From a virus, in the IMG/VR virus record IMGVR_UViG_3300033148_004541, positions 1 through 33,626 of that record: a stretch of 33,626 nt of DNA. The stretch is one strand, 5' to 3'. The stretch's first letter is position 1. Each line of letters opens with the position of its first letter. Made by a program: the position numbers and the translations under genes. The notes beneath the pieces were generated by a model, which saw only the letters and a list, made by a program, of their open reading frames with translations, did no database searches and had not been told where the DNA came from. This document shows positions 26,244 to 33,626 of this stretch, piece by piece.

Positions 26244-26453
26244 TTATTTCTTAGGTTTTATACAATCTCCCATTATTTCTGTTTCTTCAATTCTTTTTAC
26301 TAAAAATCTTTTTTTATGTAAGGTGTCATATATATCATTTGGACTGTCTTGATTTAATATTCTTCATACATCTTTACTTAATAACTCTTTGTATGCTTCA
26401 ATAGATACTGGGATTGTTGATCTCAGCTCATCTTGGTAGTTTTGTTTTTCCAT
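26244..26453 (-). CDS. Small hypothetical protein (69 aa)
   Basis: Starts MEKQNYQDELRSTIPVSIEA and has SKDVGRILNQDSPNDIYDTL, ending CIKPKK at UAA. Its start base overlaps the last base of the upstream stop. One UGA glycine. No family recognised. Confidence 0.66.
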
Positions 26454-26737
26454 TATTTTAATAGGTTATCAAGATATTGTACTGGATTTTCTAAATTATC
26501 CATTAAATCCCTTACTTTTCTATCTGCAGTACCTATTTTTCAATCTTTTGAAATTAAATAGATTCTAACTTTTTCAGTAAATTCTGGAGTGAATATTAAT
26601 ATACGAATATTTATTACTTCTTCTATTCAAAGTGTATTTTGTTTTACTAAGTATCAATCACTTAAATATATCCCTTCGTTAATCTCAAATCAAATCTTAT
26701 CACATATTCCTTTTAATATTTCGTGTTCATTTTCCAT
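26453..26737 (-). CDS. Hypothetical protein (94 aa)
   Basis: Starts MENEHEILKGICDKIGFEIN, with GYLVKQNTLGIEEVINIRILIF and a helical end. Four UGA glycines. It follows the tandem-hairpin region. Mixed alpha/beta fold, no family. Confidence 0.68.
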
Positions 26738-26748
26738 AATGTATACAA

Positions 26749-26844
26749 TTATTTAATAATATTGTGTCGATGTTTTCTTATTTTCCCGACATATAATTTT
26801 TCTATGTCGGATCTATTGCACAATTTTTCAATAATTTTGTGCAT
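26749..26844 (-). CDS. Possible 31-residue basic peptide among hairpins
   Basis: Starts MHKIIEKLCNRSDIEKLYVG and ends RHNIIK at UAA. It begins within the loop side of the second hairpin and runs through the first. It could be a real micropeptide regulated by those hairpins, or a chance frame in repeats. Confidence 0.3.
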   Translation of the reverse strand: MHKIIEKLCNRSDIEKLYVGKIRKHRHNIIK

Positions 26845-26884
26845 TAAGTTTTTCTATTGCACAATTTTTAAGGTTTTTTGTGCA
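26786..26884. repeat. Three tandem hairpins
   Basis: CCGACAT/ATGTCGG (26786-26810), TGCACAA/TTGTGCA (26817-26843) and TGCACAA/TTGTGCA (26858-26884). The second and third share arms and flanking CTATTG and TTTTTCT, a tandem repeat with a period near 41 bp. None is followed by a clear U-tract on the minus strand, so simple terminators are unlikely. Confidence 0.6.
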
Positions 26885-26889
26885 TTAGG

Positions 26890-27075
26890 CTATTTTTCTA
26901 AGAATTCTGAGCTATTTTCACAGCTAGGACAATTATATTCTTGTCAATTATTTCAAAGACATATGGATGTATTATGACTACAATTCAAACAAGTAATCTC
27001 TGTGAAAGTTGCATAGTTATTTGAAGATGTTTTACCTATCATATATCATTCTTTTATAGATGTTTCTTTAGCCAT
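26890..27075 (-). CDS. Zinc-ribbon protein (61 aa)
   Basis: Starts MAKETSIKEGYMIGKTSSNN. The pairs CLNCSH (about residues 28-33) and YNCPSC (about 49-54) form a classic four-Cys zinc ribbon of CxxC-x15-20-CxxC type, used by many small phage transcription or nucleic-acid binding proteins. The stop is TAG. Its start overlaps the end of the upstream gene by 8 bases. A regulatory role is possible. Confidence 0.72.
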
Positions 27076-27553
27076 TTGTTTTAATTAAAGAATAAATAAA
27101 TTTAATACATTCTTCGCTTTGTTGTTCTATTGGTTTTGTTTTTTCTTTCCATAAAGAACATAATTTTATTTCAAATACATCTTGTTCTATTCAGTCTATT
27201 ACAGCTGGGATATCTCTTATTTCCTCAAATTCTCAGAAATCAGACCATTTATGAATTTCAAGTTCTTCTATTTTTTCTGCAATAATTTGATTTGTATCAA
27301 TTAATTTAGGTAATTGATAACCTAATACATTACCAATCATTACTGGGTGTCAGATATTTTTTTCAACATCATTTATAAAAAATCTATCTTTTATAGCTCC
27401 AGCAACTTCAAATTCATGTATTCAATCTATTTCTTGGTTTATTGTTTTTACTCAAAGGTAATTTTTTAATATTATCTTACATCAAAAATTTAATGTTTTA
27501 TCAGCTATTTCTTCATATATCTCCTTTATCATTTGTTCAATTTCTTTAGTCAT
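27068..27553 (-). CDS. Hypothetical protein (161 aa), CPR-phage-type
   Basis: Starts MTKEIEQMIKEIYEEIADKT and has LNFGCKIILKNYLGVKTI, then HPVMIGNVLGYQLPKLI, and an acidic middle before KLCSLWKEK. HPVMIGNVL with a preceding charged strand recurs in proteins from candidate-phyla phages and mobile elements as I recall; the family has no function known to me. Several UGA glycines. Confidence 0.75.
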
Positions 27554-27578
27554 TTTCTCTTAACGGCTAGGGGATAAA

Positions 27579-27890
27579 TTATTTAATTAAATCTCAATAT
27601 CTTTTATTTCTTAGTTTATTCCTTTTATCATATTCTTGTCCATTACGTAGATCGATAAGTTCAGTATCTTCAAAATCTATGAACTCGTAGTCTAATTCAA
27701 AACATTTTTGTTCTTTTTTAAAAGGAAAACTATTTAAATTTCATACAGATTCTCTTTCTTGACAATAACTAGGTTCATAATAACCTGATTCATAATCTAA
27801 TCATCATTGGTATAAATTTATACAATAGCGACAATTTCTAGGAATATTTTTGATTTTTTCTCTTATTTTTTCTATATCTTCTTTATTCAT
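27579..27890 (-). CDS. Cys-containing hypothetical protein (103 aa)
   Basis: Starts MNKEDIEKIREKIKNIPRN. NCRYC, then YC and a later C form a possible four-Cys metal site at about residues 20-65. The C-terminus is charged (NKLRNKRYGDLIK). Three UGA glycines. Perhaps a small zinc protein; family unknown. Confidence 0.68.
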
Positions 27891-27917
27891 ACTTTTCTAT
27901 AGGGGGTTATATATTAT

Positions 27918-28115
27918 TTACACTTCAATATTAGATATATAGTCAAAGTATTTAACTTCTCAATCTTTATCCTCAACTACATAAGTTCAATTTTTCTTTT
28001 TTCAAATAAAAAAATATTTTGGGTAATTATCAAGTTTTCATTGTTTGTATTCATAATGTGCTTGCCCTTGTGTCCAGTTACTAACACCTATTCTTTCTCA
28101 TTGTTTAATTATCAT
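27918..28115 (-). CDS. Small hypothetical protein (65 aa)
   Basis: Starts MIIKQGERIGVSNWTQGQAHY and has FIGKKKNGTYVVEDKDGEVKY. The alternating short strands joined by GK and DG turns suggest a small beta barrel. Several glycines are UGA. It follows a weak terminator. No family. Confidence 0.66.
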
Positions 28116-28136
28116 ATCCGTTATATTTAATTGCTA

Positions 28137-28155
28137 AAAGGGGAAGCTCTCCCCG
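28137..28155 (-). terminator. Weak intrinsic terminator
   Basis: GGGGA-GAGCT-TCCCC followed by UUUU on the minus strand, 8 bases after the stop at 28163. The stem is the most GC-rich in the early region; the U-tract is short. Confidence 0.6.
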
Positions 28156-28162
28156 TGGTGGT

Positions 28163-28315
28163 TTAATTTTCTTTTCTAATATTTTCAAGCTCTTCATTTA
28201 TTGTTGTTTTTCTTTTAGTTTCTCCATAATTTTCAGAAATTTCAATTTCTAAATCTCAGCCAGTAATATTTTTTATATTATTTAATGTTTCGCTTAATAA
28301 ATCTAATCCTGTCAT
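28163..28315 (-). CDS. Small hypothetical protein (50 aa)
   Basis: Starts MTGLDLLSETLNNIKNITGG and is helical, with a Glu-rich middle and ends IRKEN at UAA. One UGA glycine. Terminator just after it. No family. Confidence 0.62.
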
Positions 28316-28337
28316 AATTTTTTCTTATAAATATAAT

Positions 28338-28532
28338 TTAATTTTCTAAATATTTTTTTACTAATTTATCAAAATCTTTTTGTTCTTTCTTTTTTAATTC
28401 CATATGTAACATACGTAATTCTAGTGGTGCAGCTAATTTCATTTCCAACCAATCCTTATTATATTCCTGTGGTAAAAAAATGTGTTCTTTTATTTTTTCA
28501 AAACATTCTTTACTTGTTAAGTCCGTTTTCAT
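28338..28532 (-). CDS. Small helical protein (64 aa)
   Basis: Starts MKTDLTSKECFEKIKEHIFL and is amphipathic helix throughout, ending LVKKYLEN. No internal UGA. The 93 bases upstream hold two hairpins (near 28561-28587 and 28615-28640) and no gene. Unknown function. Confidence 0.66.
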   Translation of the reverse strand: MKTDLTSKECFEKIKEHIFLPQEYNKDWLEMKLAAPLELRMLHMELKKKEQKDFDKLVKKYLEN

Positions 28533-28625
28533 AAGTTCTTTTCTTATAAATATAAAATAGTTGTAGTGTTTATTAATAGTTTTACAACATAAATAGGTCG
28601 GGGATTAGAATGAGTTATTCTAATT

Positions 28626-28922
28626 TTATTTTAGTAAATCATACATTGGTAATTCTGCTTTTCAATTTATAATTCTTCTATTAATCCTTTGTACAAGCCG
28701 TTTGACTTTATTGTAGGATTCTCATAGGCAAGGGATATAATAGTGTCACTTGTATATATTTATATTACCTTCATTACAATAACATAAATGATTATAATCA
28801 CAATCACAACTATTTTTTGTTTTATAGTTAAATTTTTGAATTATTATTCATTTAACTTCAAAAGTAGATGTAACCTCAATATCATAGGCATTAATCTTAT
28901 AAAATAGTCGATGGTTTGTCAT
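28626..28922 (-). CDS. Cys-rich hypothetical protein (98 aa)
   Basis: Starts MTNHRLFYKINAYDIEVTST. SCDCDYNHLCYCN gives four Cys and a His in 13 residues (about 44-56), a probable metal site, in a strand-rich protein with a basic C-terminus (KRLVQRINRRI). It could bind DNA or RNA; family not recognised. Confidence 0.68.
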
Positions 28923-28958
28923 AACTTTTTTTATTAATTATTATTGTTCTCTAAGTCT

Positions 28959-29156
28959 CTATCTCCTATTCTCAACCTCATCACTTTTAGTCCAAGGTTG
29001 TTTATATAGTCTTTCGCTATCCATTATATCAAGTATAGCATCGCATACAGCCCTTATCATTGTAACTAAATTGTATTTCTCATCTTTTCTTTCTTCTGAG
29101 TGAATAGTTGGTCAATGTTTTTCGGAGAGGTCTTTATCAAAGTTTTTAATGTTCAT
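28959..29156 (-). CDS. Small hypothetical protein (65 aa)
   Basis: Starts MNIKNFDKDLSEKHGPTIHS, helical, ending KSDEVENRR at TAG. One UGA glycine. The alignment of IRAVCDAILDIMDSERLY looks like a dimerising helix. Unknown. Confidence 0.64.
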
Positions 29157-29158
29157 AA

Positions 29159-29587
29159 TTAGTTTAATTTAAGAAGTATTTTATTTAGTTCTGAGTCTTC
29201 TTTTGCATTATATAGATAAGCTTCTTTATTTGGAATTTTAAAATTATATCATCAAGTCGGATAATTACTTAAGTGGTGACTATCTAAAAAATAATAATAC
29301 TTTAAATCTGCACTTAATATTACATTTAATCTAACCTTACTTGTTTTTACAATATATTTAGTTATTGCTGTAGTTCAGTAGTGTCAAAGGATTTCATCAT
29401 AATATAATCAATCTTCTTCCTGTCATTCATATAATGGTATATCTTTAGAATATTTTCTGATAAAATCATCTTTACTATATCAAAAATCTACTATAAAACA
29501 TTTAATTAAACACTCTTCACTTAATGTTTTATCCATCTCATCTTGGATTAGCTCTATATTAGCTAGTCTGTCTTTTGTTTCGTTCAT
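29159..29587 (-). CDS. Hypothetical protein (142 aa)
   Basis: Starts MNETKDRLANIELIQDEMDK. Acidic N-terminal helix, then FIVDFGYSKDDFIRKY and a strand region VRLNVILSADLKYYYF. Six UGA glycines. The DFG-like and HH residues suggest no clear catalytic motif. Family unknown. Confidence 0.7.
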
Positions 29588-29603
29588 TTGTTTTAGTTAC
29601 TAA

Positions 29604-29909
29604 TTAATATTTTAAGTCTATTATTGCCATTGCGAATTCAGTATTGTATTTTTCTTTAAAAAATAGTAATTCTTTTGTAATACTTGTTAGTTTTTCTCAG
29701 CTAAGGTTACATAATTTGTTATATTTTTCTATATTAGAACAGAAATTTTTAGCTTCTTCTAAAGTATATTTTCAGCCTCTTTCTTCCTGTTTTTTAACTT
29801 CTTCATCCTTCTTTTTATTATAGTTTTCAATAGCTTCTTTATATGTATTTGCTTCTGATAATACCTTTTTAATCTCTTCAAACTTTTTTATATCTATATT
29901 TCAATTCAT
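29604..29909 (-). CDS. Helical hypothetical protein (101 aa)
   Basis: Starts MNGNIDIKKFEEIKKVLSEA, codon 3 being UGA. It is helix and coiled coil (YNKKKDEEVKKQEERGGKY) with two Cys near the middle. 13 bases before the gene downstream. No family. Confidence 0.68.
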
Positions 29910-29918
29910 AATAATTTA

Positions 29919-30170
29919 TTAAGTATTATTCTTTTTCCCCATATATATTATACGGGCTTTTTTATTAGTATCTTTTCTTAGTTTTGATATTTGTTCATCT
30001 AGTTCTCTTACGAATAATTCATTCTCTGCTTTGTATTTAGTGATTCATTCTTCTTTATTCATATCTAGGATGGCTAATAAACTTGCACGTATATTTGTTA
30101 ATCAATCTAGTCAATGATTTTGTTTAGCTGTATCTATCATTTCTATTTTTTGGGTTTCTGTGATTTTCAT
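29919..30170 (-). CDS. Helical hypothetical protein (83 aa)
   Basis: Starts MKITETQKIEMIDTAKQNHG, then LTNIRASLLAILDMNKEEG and a basic C-terminus (RKDTNKKARIIYMGKKNN). Three UGA glycines. Possibly DNA- or RNA-binding by charge. No family. Confidence 0.68.
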
Positions 30171-30180
30171 AATATTAAAA

Positions 30181-30375
30181 TTAAGAATTATTCTTCCTTT
30201 TATTTCTTTTATCTCTATCTCTTTGCCCTTTTATATTCGTTAACCTTCTCCTATCTTTTCTTTTATTTCTAATAATAGTCTTTATTGCCACATAATTTGG
30301 GCTATTTTCTAGTTCTTCTATTTCTCTATCTAAATTCTCTATATCAGAGTCTAAGTTGTCAAATTTTACTGTCAT
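30181..30375 (-). CDS. Basic coiled-coil protein (64 aa)
   Basis: Starts MTVKFDNLDSDIENLDREIE, an acidic coiled coil, then a very basic half (NKRKDRRRLTNIKGQRDRDK). No UGA. Acid-to-base polarity like small nucleic-acid-binding accessory proteins. No family. Confidence 0.66.
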   Translation of the reverse strand: MTVKFDNLDSDIENLDREIEELENSPNYVAIKTIIRNKRKDRRRLTNIKGQRDRDKRNKRKNNS

Positions 30376-30505
30376 GTGTGTTTATAATTTATCTAAAATA
30401 TAACTGTGTTGTATTACTAGGATTGAATACTTTAAAATCTTACATATAGCCCGTATTAGTATAACCGATCAAAGTAGCTGTGCCCGTAAGTGTATTTTAA
30501 AGGCT
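30376..30505 (-). other. Intergenic leader with repeated ACGGGC and paired ends
   Basis: Between two genes, CTTAC and GTAAG arms enclose two ACGGGC copies and a GATCGG. AAAGGCTT and AAGCCTTT arms lie across the end of the 50-residue gene just upstream (near 30494-30548). It could be an untranslated regulatory RNA. No promoter or terminator is clear. Confidence 0.35.
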
Positions 30506-30658
30506 TTATTGTTTTTCTCATATATTCTCTTTAAGTTTTAAAGCCTTTATTACATCATGAGGTTTGTACACTCATTCTTCAATACAATCTAGTATTATAT
30601 CTAATTTCTTTAATGATCCAGTCATTCATTCGTTTATTACTTTCTCTGTTACTGTCAT
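30506..30658 (-). CDS. Small helical protein (50 aa)
   Basis: Starts MTVTEKVINEGMTGSLKKLD and ends ENIGEKQ at UAA, three UGA glycines. The distal half forms a long hairpin with downstream DNA (above). Function unknown. Confidence 0.63.
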
Positions 30659-30668
30659 AGTTTTATAA

Positions 30669-30818
30669 TTATGAATTAATTTGTTTTAGTTTTCGTATTT
30701 CACTCTCTAGTACATAGAACCCTTTTGTAAATTCAGCCTGCATTTTAGCCCGTGGGAACTTTTTATTGAGTTCCTCTAACTTTGTATCTCTATATTCTTT
30801 TATGTCTTCTGGTGTCAT
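30669..30818 (-). CDS. Small helical protein (49 aa)
   Basis: Starts MTPEDIKEYRDTKLEELNKK and is one long charged helix, ending KQINS at UAA. No UGA. 10 bases from the gene downstream. Unknown function. Confidence 0.63.
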   Translation of the reverse strand: MTPEDIKEYRDTKLEELNKKFPRAKMQAEFTKGFYVLESEIRKLKQINS

Positions 30819-30821
30819 ATT

Positions 30822-31058
30822 TTAATCATTATCAATTAAATCTCATCTTACTTTCTCATCTTGATCTATTTCACTATTTATAAAAGATTGTATTCTTATT
30901 GCAAAGCTTTTATTTTGTTCAATTCTATCACTAAGTTCTCATACTATACCAAAGAAGTTATCAGAACTTTCATCATTTTGAATATAATCAAATAGAGCTA
31001 CTTCATCTTCTTTTACCTCTTGTAGTATCTCTAGTTCAAGTTTTTTTAGTCAATACAT
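30822..31058 (-). CDS. Acidic helical protein (78 aa)
   Basis: Starts MYGLKKLELEILQEVKEDE, codon 3 being UGA. Highly acidic, with a C-terminal DQDEKVRGDLIDND. DNA-mimic size and charge but no known family. 3 bases to the next gene. Confidence 0.66.
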
Positions 31059-31078
31059 AATTTGATTGTTAGTAATTA

Positions 31079-31255
31079 TTATTGTTCTTTTTCAAATTCA
31101 ATATCTAAATTGATATTTTTAATTATTTTTCTTTGTTCTCTGATCTGTTTATTTTTCTCACCCCTTTCTTTTATAAAACGAAGTAATTTACTATCTTCAA
31201 TTCTTCTTTGTTGTTCAAGTCTTGAAATGTTCATATTTTGGGTTCAAATTCTCAT
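31079..31255 (-). CDS. Basic helical protein (58 aa)
   Basis: Starts MRIGTQNMNISRLEQQRRIE and is a basic coiled coil, ending IEFEKEQ. One UGA glycine. Second gene of the unit behind the promoter at 31541-31568. Unknown. Confidence 0.65.
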
Positions 31256-31270
31256 AATATTATAGTTAAT

Positions 31271-31435
31271 TTATAAACTTAATTTGTACTCATCACTCTC
31301 TGTATCTACTGCATGACTTCTATCTATAGTAAAAGGGATTTTATTTTTCTTATATTCATTTAACGTAAGTCCATTTACAGTTTGGATAGAGCTAAATACT
31401 ATAATTGTATAAATCATTGCTTTTATTGTTTTCAT
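31271..31435 (-). CDS. Small secreted or membrane protein (54 aa)
   Basis: Starts MKTIKAMIYTIIVFSSIQTV and has a signal-like hydrophobic core with possible cleavage after VNG, then a charged tail ending DEYKLSL. A TTG at 31504 with GGAGAG upstream would add 23 residues and remove the signal-like start; I chose ATG at 31435 because it makes an export signal and other genes here start at ATG. First gene after the promoter. It could act at the envelope, such as in exclusion; inference. Confidence 0.6.
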   Translation of the reverse strand: MKTIKAMIYTIIVFSSIQTVNGLTLNEYKKNKIPFTIDRSHAVDTESDEYKLSL

Positions 31436-31471
31436 AGTTGCCAGCTGATTAAGAAATATGAATTCCTTTTT

Positions 31472-31485
31472 GCTAAAAGTTAAGT
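31472..31485. repeat. 14-bp repeat copy 3 (GCTAAAAGTTAAGT)
   Basis: Identical to 453-466 and in the same position relative to the near-identical promoter (about 60 bp downstream of the -10 here; 20-33 bp there). See the finding on the repeat. Confidence 0.55.
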
Positions 31486-31540
31486 ATTGATAAAGTTTGT
31501 TCAAGAAGTTTACTCTCCTGTATATCTACCTAACATAAGC

Positions 31541-31568
31541 ATTATATTCTTTTTACAACTCATGTCAA
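31541..31568 (-). promoter_or_regulatory. Sigma70-like promoter (TTGACA-16-TATAAT)
   Basis: -35 TTGACA (31563-31568), 16-bp spacer, -10 TATAAT (31541-31546). It is nearly identical to the promoter at 486-513, including the spacer. It leads the transcription unit containing the early genes to its left. An ATG near 31534 opens an 8-residue leader (MLGRYTGE). Confidence 0.8.
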
Positions 31569-31589
31569 GATTTATTTAGACTTTCTTAC

Positions 31590-31615
31590 AAAAAAACCAT
31601 ACTTATTAGGTATGA
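31590..31615 (-). terminator. Intrinsic terminator
   Basis: Minus strand CATACC-TAATAA-GTATG followed by seven U residues, immediately upstream of the promoter at 31541-31568. It ends the NinB-like unit. Confidence 0.82.
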
Positions 31616-31690
31616 TTTAGCTGTTTATAGCTTTAACTAGCTAATAATTAATTTAATCTTTTATGTGTTTACTTTTTATTTTATTCTGTT

Positions 31691-32107
31691 TTAATGAAAA
31701 TGGCTAGCATCGGGGATTACAAAACTATCTATTTGTTCCATTCATATCTTCTCCATAGCTCAATGTTCAAATAAAGCTCTAATCATATCAAAATATTTAG
31801 AAAATTCTTTAGTATTTAGATCAGTAGTGCTTCATCTTACATAGATACACTTCTTAGAATAGTCTGATTTTATTCTCTTCTTCTTAATCAAGTACTTTTT
31901 GAATATTTCATCGTGTAAATAGTAAGAAGTGTAAATGTATCAGAAGTCATAGTATCTATCACAAATAAACTGTAGGCTAGCCCAGTAATATGAATTCTGG
32001 TCTGTACTTCTCTTTTTCTTTACCTCCTTAATTTCATAGTATCAATCAGGAAGGGCTGGGAAGTGTCATTTTATCTTCCCTTGTTCCTTAGTAAAGTTGT
32101 ATTTCAT
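31691..32107 (-). CDS. NinB-like phage protein (138 aa)
   Basis: Starts MKYNFTKEQGKIKGHFPALP. KKRSTDQNSYYWASLQFICD at about residues 30-49 and GSTTDLNTKEFSKYFDMIRAL further on match phage proteins often annotated NinB-like or of recombination accessory type (RSxxQNxYYW, then STxxLxTxEF). As I recall these bind single-stranded DNA. It ends SHFH. It is followed by a terminator and a new promoter. The family name is from memory of motif, not a search. Confidence 0.72.
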
Positions 32108-32132
32108 TTGTAAAATATATTAACTAAAATAT

Positions 32133-32363
32133 TTAACCTGCATTAAAATCACTTAATACTATTCACTTCTTCATATAATCGCAATCAGTTGTATATCAAA
32201 TAAGAGTAGTTCTGGCTGTTTCCCATATATTAGGTCACTCGTCAGCTGATATATCTTTAGCATATTTCTTAGCTTCCTCTAAATTATTTACTACTATAAT
32301 ATGTCAACTATATTCATCATAATCAACATCATCATCGTCTCTTTCCAATTTCCAAATTTCCAT
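32133..32363 (-). CDS. Hypothetical protein (76 aa)
   Basis: Starts MEIWKLERDDDDVDYDEYSG, with an acidic start and strand-helix pattern, ending LSDFNAG. WETARTTLIGYTTDCDY has two UGA-linked glycines nearby. Unknown. Confidence 0.66.
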
Positions 32364-32381
32364 AATCTTTATACTTAATAA

Positions 32382-32600
32382 TTAAATTAGTTCTTTTCTT
32401 ATATCAGTTAAATCAACTCCTACTTTGTATTCATTAAGTTTAGCTTCAATTAGATCACACATTCTATTATGTGTTTTCTTAACTGCTTTTCACTTAAAGA
32501 ATTTGTATACTTCGTTAACATCGTAATCATGTAGTATTTTTTCATATAACAGGAATTCTCTTAAATCTTTTAATTCTTTTAGTGATTGTATTTTTATCAT
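32382..32600 (-). CDS. Helical hypothetical protein (72 aa)
   Basis: Starts MIKIQSLKELKDLREFLLYE and has one UGA glycine (FFKGKAVKK) and a final RKELI. Overlaps the previous gene by 7 bases. Helix-rich; might be DNA-binding. Unknown. Confidence 0.67.
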
Positions 32601-32911
32601 AATAGTATTCTAATTAGGTAGTAAAATATAGTTACTGATCGTATAGCTATTGTAATATTTCTTCAGTAGAAAATCCACATTGTTTTTATTATTCATTTTT
32701 CAACTACAATATTTTCTGCTAATTCTACTCTTTTGAAAATCTCCTCGTACTTAGCTTCTACTCATTCCTTAAGTGATTTTTCTTCTAAGAGAACCTTAAG
32801 AAGACTAGCTTTTTGAGTACTACTCATATTAGGTAACATTTTTAACCAGTATCCTAGTTCTTTAATAGTTACACTCTCTGTGGAGTTTAGTAGTTCTATT
32901 AGTTTTTTCAT
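32594..32911 (-). CDS. Hypothetical protein with C-terminal membrane segment (105 aa)
   Basis: Starts MKKLIELLNSTESVTIKELG. After UGA glycines the C-terminus is hydrophobic and basic (IIKTMWIFYGRNITIAIRSV, then FYYLIRILLG). A TTG at 32989 in the same frame would extend it into the gene upstream; the frame there is better used by that gene, so I chose ATG at 32911. A DNA-binding-like helix near the start and a membrane anchor could tie it to the envelope. Unknown. Confidence 0.6.
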
Positions 32912-32925
32912 AATCTTTGTGGGGG

Positions 32926-33096
32926 TTAAATTAAATATCGATCTTCTAACATACTTTTTAATAAAACTCATAGAGCTATTAGTTTTCAATCTTCCTCTTC
33001 AATAATATTTTCTATTGTATGATCATAATGACATTGTTCTTGGTCTTTTAATACATCATAAGCTTCTTTTAATAACTTATAAAATTCTTCGTTCAT
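32926..33096 (-). CDS. Small acidic protein (56 aa)
   Basis: Starts MNEEFYKLLKEAYDVLKDQE and has Glu-rich helices with one His cluster (CHYDH), ending LEDRYLI. Two UGA glycines (EDGKLIALG). 17 bases from Gp157. Unknown. Confidence 0.65.
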
Positions 33097-33113
33097 GATT
33101 TTTTAATTAATAA

Positions 33114-33626
33114 TTAAGATATTTTTAAACTCATTCTTTCTTCAATATGTACTCATTCAATTTCTTCTTCTTTTAAGAATTTCTTTAATAGTGTTTTATC
33201 TGCTTTATAACTAGCAGGAATTACTTGTTCTTCTACATATTTTTTATACTTATCATCTATTTTAGATTCGTCATCTATGATTACTCCTGAAGATTTAGTA
33301 TATTTAATGTTCCAGTTACCAAAAGCAATAGGTTTTTTATAATCTTTTTTAGTTAATAATTCTATGAAGTTCTCTGATTTCTTTATATCTTTTTGTCTTC
33401 CTTTTTTCATTTCTTGTAGTCTTTTTATTTCATCATCAATTCAAGTAACATCTCAAAGAGTGTTTGCTCTTTTCTTTAATATCCATTCTAGTAAGTCATC
33501 TTTTTTATTTTGTAATTCTACTAGTTCATCTTGTACTAGTTTAAATTCTTCATCAGTTACTATTTGTTCTCCAGTATCAGGATCAAAACAATCATAGTAT
33601 TTATTTAATGTTAGAGCTACTTTTTG
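33114..33626 (-). CDS. Gp157-family protein, N-terminus cut by window edge
   Basis: An open frame of 170 codons begins upstream of the window. VQDELVELQNKKDDLLEW is the helical start; IDDEIKRLQEMKKGRQKDIK the coiled coil; KKPIAFGNWNIKYTKSSGV the strands; and YKADKTLLKKFLKEEEIEGV then RMSLKI close the family pattern of Siphovirus Gp157 (PF05565). In lactococcal phages a Gp157 protein was linked with resistance to infection; it often lies near RecT/SSB genes. Its position at the start of the early region fits. The start is unseen. Confidence 0.82.

Noticed and set aside
31271-31504. TTG start giving a 77-residue protein
   Set aside because: It has a possible ribosome site but would bury the signal-like N-terminus that begins at the ATG at 31435; other genes use ATG without such sites. 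It remains an open alternative.
32762-32989. TTG-start 75-residue frame beginning MKTNSSMSF
   Set aside because: Its first third overlaps the 56-residue gene in another frame that has a proper ATG. I keep the ATG at 32911 and extend through UGA to the stop at 32594.
1-33626. UGA as tryptophan (table 4)
   Set aside because: It would give WYWWAAWWGKT as Walker A and DVDWTL as HAD motif I. Normal UGG tryptophans also remain in the expected places.
1-33626. CRISPR array or insertion sequence
   Set aside because: No evenly spaced repeats of 20-40 bases and no transposase motifs with inverted ends were seen; the only tandem repeats are the hairpins near 26.8 kb.

Overview
The window is a continuous stretch of an AT-rich bacteriophage (or prophage) genome. 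Every gene I can support lies on the minus strand, so transcription runs from the right edge to the left. Read with the standard code the minus strand breaks into fragments. Read with UGA as glycine (translation table 25) it resolves into long, tightly packed genes that stop only at UAA or UAG. The best proof is the terminase Walker A loop, which becomes GYGGAAGGGKT with five of its glycines written as UGA. The phosphatase motif DVDGTL, the M23 peptidase and the LamG domain agree. Table 25 is known from Absconditabacteria (SR1) and Gracilibacteria, so the host is most likely one of these.

Layout from right to left. 33.6-25.4 kb: an early-type region of about thirty small genes, mostly unknown, including a Gp157-family protein, a NinB-like protein, two Cys-cluster proteins and two N-terminally or centrally membrane-anchored proteins. 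25.4-23.85 kb: a 1.5-kb non-coding block with a canonical tRNA-Pro(UGG), a glycine-type tRNA with an odd anticodon loop, two degenerate tRNA-like folds, palindromes and a short repeat pair. 23.85-20.8 kb: small genes, including a HAD phosphatase and a YopX protein, plus a promoter-terminator unit encoding a small structured RNA. 20.8-11.6 kb: packaging and head genes (TerS, TerL, portal, scaffold, major capsid, connector), with a Stealth-like glycosyltransferase between capsid and connector. 11.5-3.3 kb: two large virion proteins (one with an M23 peptidase), a 791-residue tail fibre and a LamG protein. 3.3-0.76 kb: a probable lysis cassette with two cysteine-peptidase-like proteins and several small membrane proteins. 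0.7-0 kb: a second small-RNA unit and two small genes.

I see no tape measure, tail tube or sheath, which fits a short-tailed (podovirus-like) particle, though the genome is incomplete here. No replication polymerase, helicase or integrase is in the window.

Transcription units are separated by compact terminator-plus-promoter cassettes. One promoter type (TTGATT, 15-bp spacer, TATAAT-like) precedes late genes. Another (TTGACA or TTGCAA, 16-bp spacer, TATAAT or TATACT) precedes the small RNAs and the genes near both ends. Most genes lack a Shine-Dalgarno sequence and many overlap by a few bases. All translations were done by eye, and family names rest on motif recognition, not on database searches.
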